This document shows positions 45,394 through 45,621 of a stretch of DNA of 45,621 nucleotides, one piece after another (within the stretch, counting starts at the first letter, position 1; each line of letters begins with the position of its first letter). Origin of the DNA: an uncultured Bacteroidales bacterium (GTDB lineage: Bacteria > Bacteroidota > Bacteroidia > Bacteroidales > Bacteroidaceae); assembly GCA_902801325.1 (NCBI GenBank), contig CADCHQ010000023.1:11319-56939 (forward strand). Direction: 5' to 3'. The notes below the pieces were generated by a model. The model was given only the letters and a program-made list of their open reading frames with translations. It was not told the origin of the DNA and ran no database searches. Both the position numbers and the translations under genes were made by a program.

Positions 45394-45621
45394 ATGTGTA
45401 CAATGTGTACAGTTTACAGTTTTTCACGTGAGGGGGTAGGCAACAAGATGTGTACAATGTGTACAGTTTACAGTTTTCCACGTGAGGGGGTAGGTCAACA
45501 GGATGTGTACAATGTGTACAGATTACAGTTTTTCACGTGAGGGGGTAGGTCAACAGGATGTGTACAATGTGTACAGATTACAGTTTTTCACGTGAGGGGG
45601 TAGGTCAACAGGATGTGTACA
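45394..45621. repeat. 55-bp minisatellite running off the right edge
   Basis: Units begin at 45394, 45448, 45503, 45558 and 45613 (54, 55, 55, 55 bp; the last cut by the window end). Each unit contains two TGTACA palindromes (TGTACAATGTGTACA), GTTTACAG or GATTACAG, the palindrome TCACGTGA or CCACGTGA, and GGGGGTAGGTCAACAGG. Copies are more than 90% alike, and the two rightmost full units appear identical. There is no spacer variation, so it is not CRISPR. Confidence 0.95.

Noticed and set aside
45394..45621. CRISPR array
   Set aside because: The 55-bp units are alike along their whole length; there are no variable spacers and no cas genes in the window.
45394..45621. Replication origin iterons
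   Set aside because: No dnaA, rep gene or recognisable DnaA boxes are present. Repeated palindromes alone do not support an origin.

Overview
The window reads as chromosome of a Bacteroidales bacterium, most likely a gut or oral Prevotellaceae (Prevotella/Segatella-like). Three things support this. Nearly every recognisable promoter is the Bacteroidota type, TTTG, about 20 bp, then TAnnTTTG. The gene orders (tig-clpP-clpX-recQ; guaB, two parvulins, OstA, mutL) are familiar Bacteroidales blocks. The secreted proteins carry Bacteroidota hallmarks: an OmpA-family porin, an outer-membrane beta-barrel with a CarboxypepD-like N-domain, a Por-tail-like C-terminus and GH43 enzymes.

Layout: 0.3-1.5 kb, DUF4143-type ATPase. 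1.9-7.8 kb, proteostasis block tig, clpP, clpX, followed by recQ. 8.1-16.3 kb, guaB and an envelope-biogenesis run (two SurA-like parvulins, an OstA/LptA-like protein, a small membrane protein) ending in mutL. 16.4-24.6 kb, an OmpA-family protein, trpS, tRNA-Val(TAC), purB, an RluB-type pseudouridine synthase with an RGG-like N-terminus, asnS, then a repeat-rich 750-bp gap and a small orphan gene. 24.7-30.0 kb, an outer-membrane beta-barrel protein and an S9 peptidase. 30.1-33.8 kb (minus strand), two GH43 glycosidases. 34.0-42.6 kb, a phosphopantetheinyl transferase and what looks like a split sialic-acid catabolic locus: an AGE-type epimerase, a NanM-like Kelch mutarotase fused to a sodium/solute symporter, a NanA-type lyase and a polytopic membrane protein. 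43.0-45.2 kb (minus strand), groES-groEL.

The most striking object lies inside the sialic-acid region: a two-gene unit at 36305-37723. Its second gene encodes a protein with a signal peptide, an Ig-like (Big2-like) module and then clear elongation factor Tu domains II and III, without the GTPase domain. The residues that in EF-Tu form the pocket for the aminoacyl end of tRNA are preserved. A secreted, GTPase-less EF-Tu fragment is unexpected, and I know of no described family with this architecture.

The second theme is intergenic repeat architecture. Tandem arrays of unrelated sequence share a 21-22 bp period (clpP-clpX gap; 23.80-23.97 kb; 35.93 kb; 45.31 kb). There is also a 55-bp minisatellite running off the right edge, a triplicated 80-bp purB promoter segment, 7-bp TAACTCT arrays, and a REP-like family of G/C-rich palindromes. 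The REP-like family appears only from 22 kb rightwards, and one copy has become coding sequence inside the phosphopantetheinyl transferase. Two sigma-54-like -24/-12 motifs lie upstream of the chaperone genes groES and tig.

All calls come from reading the sequence; no database search was run. Promoter, terminator and repeat coordinates were counted by hand.
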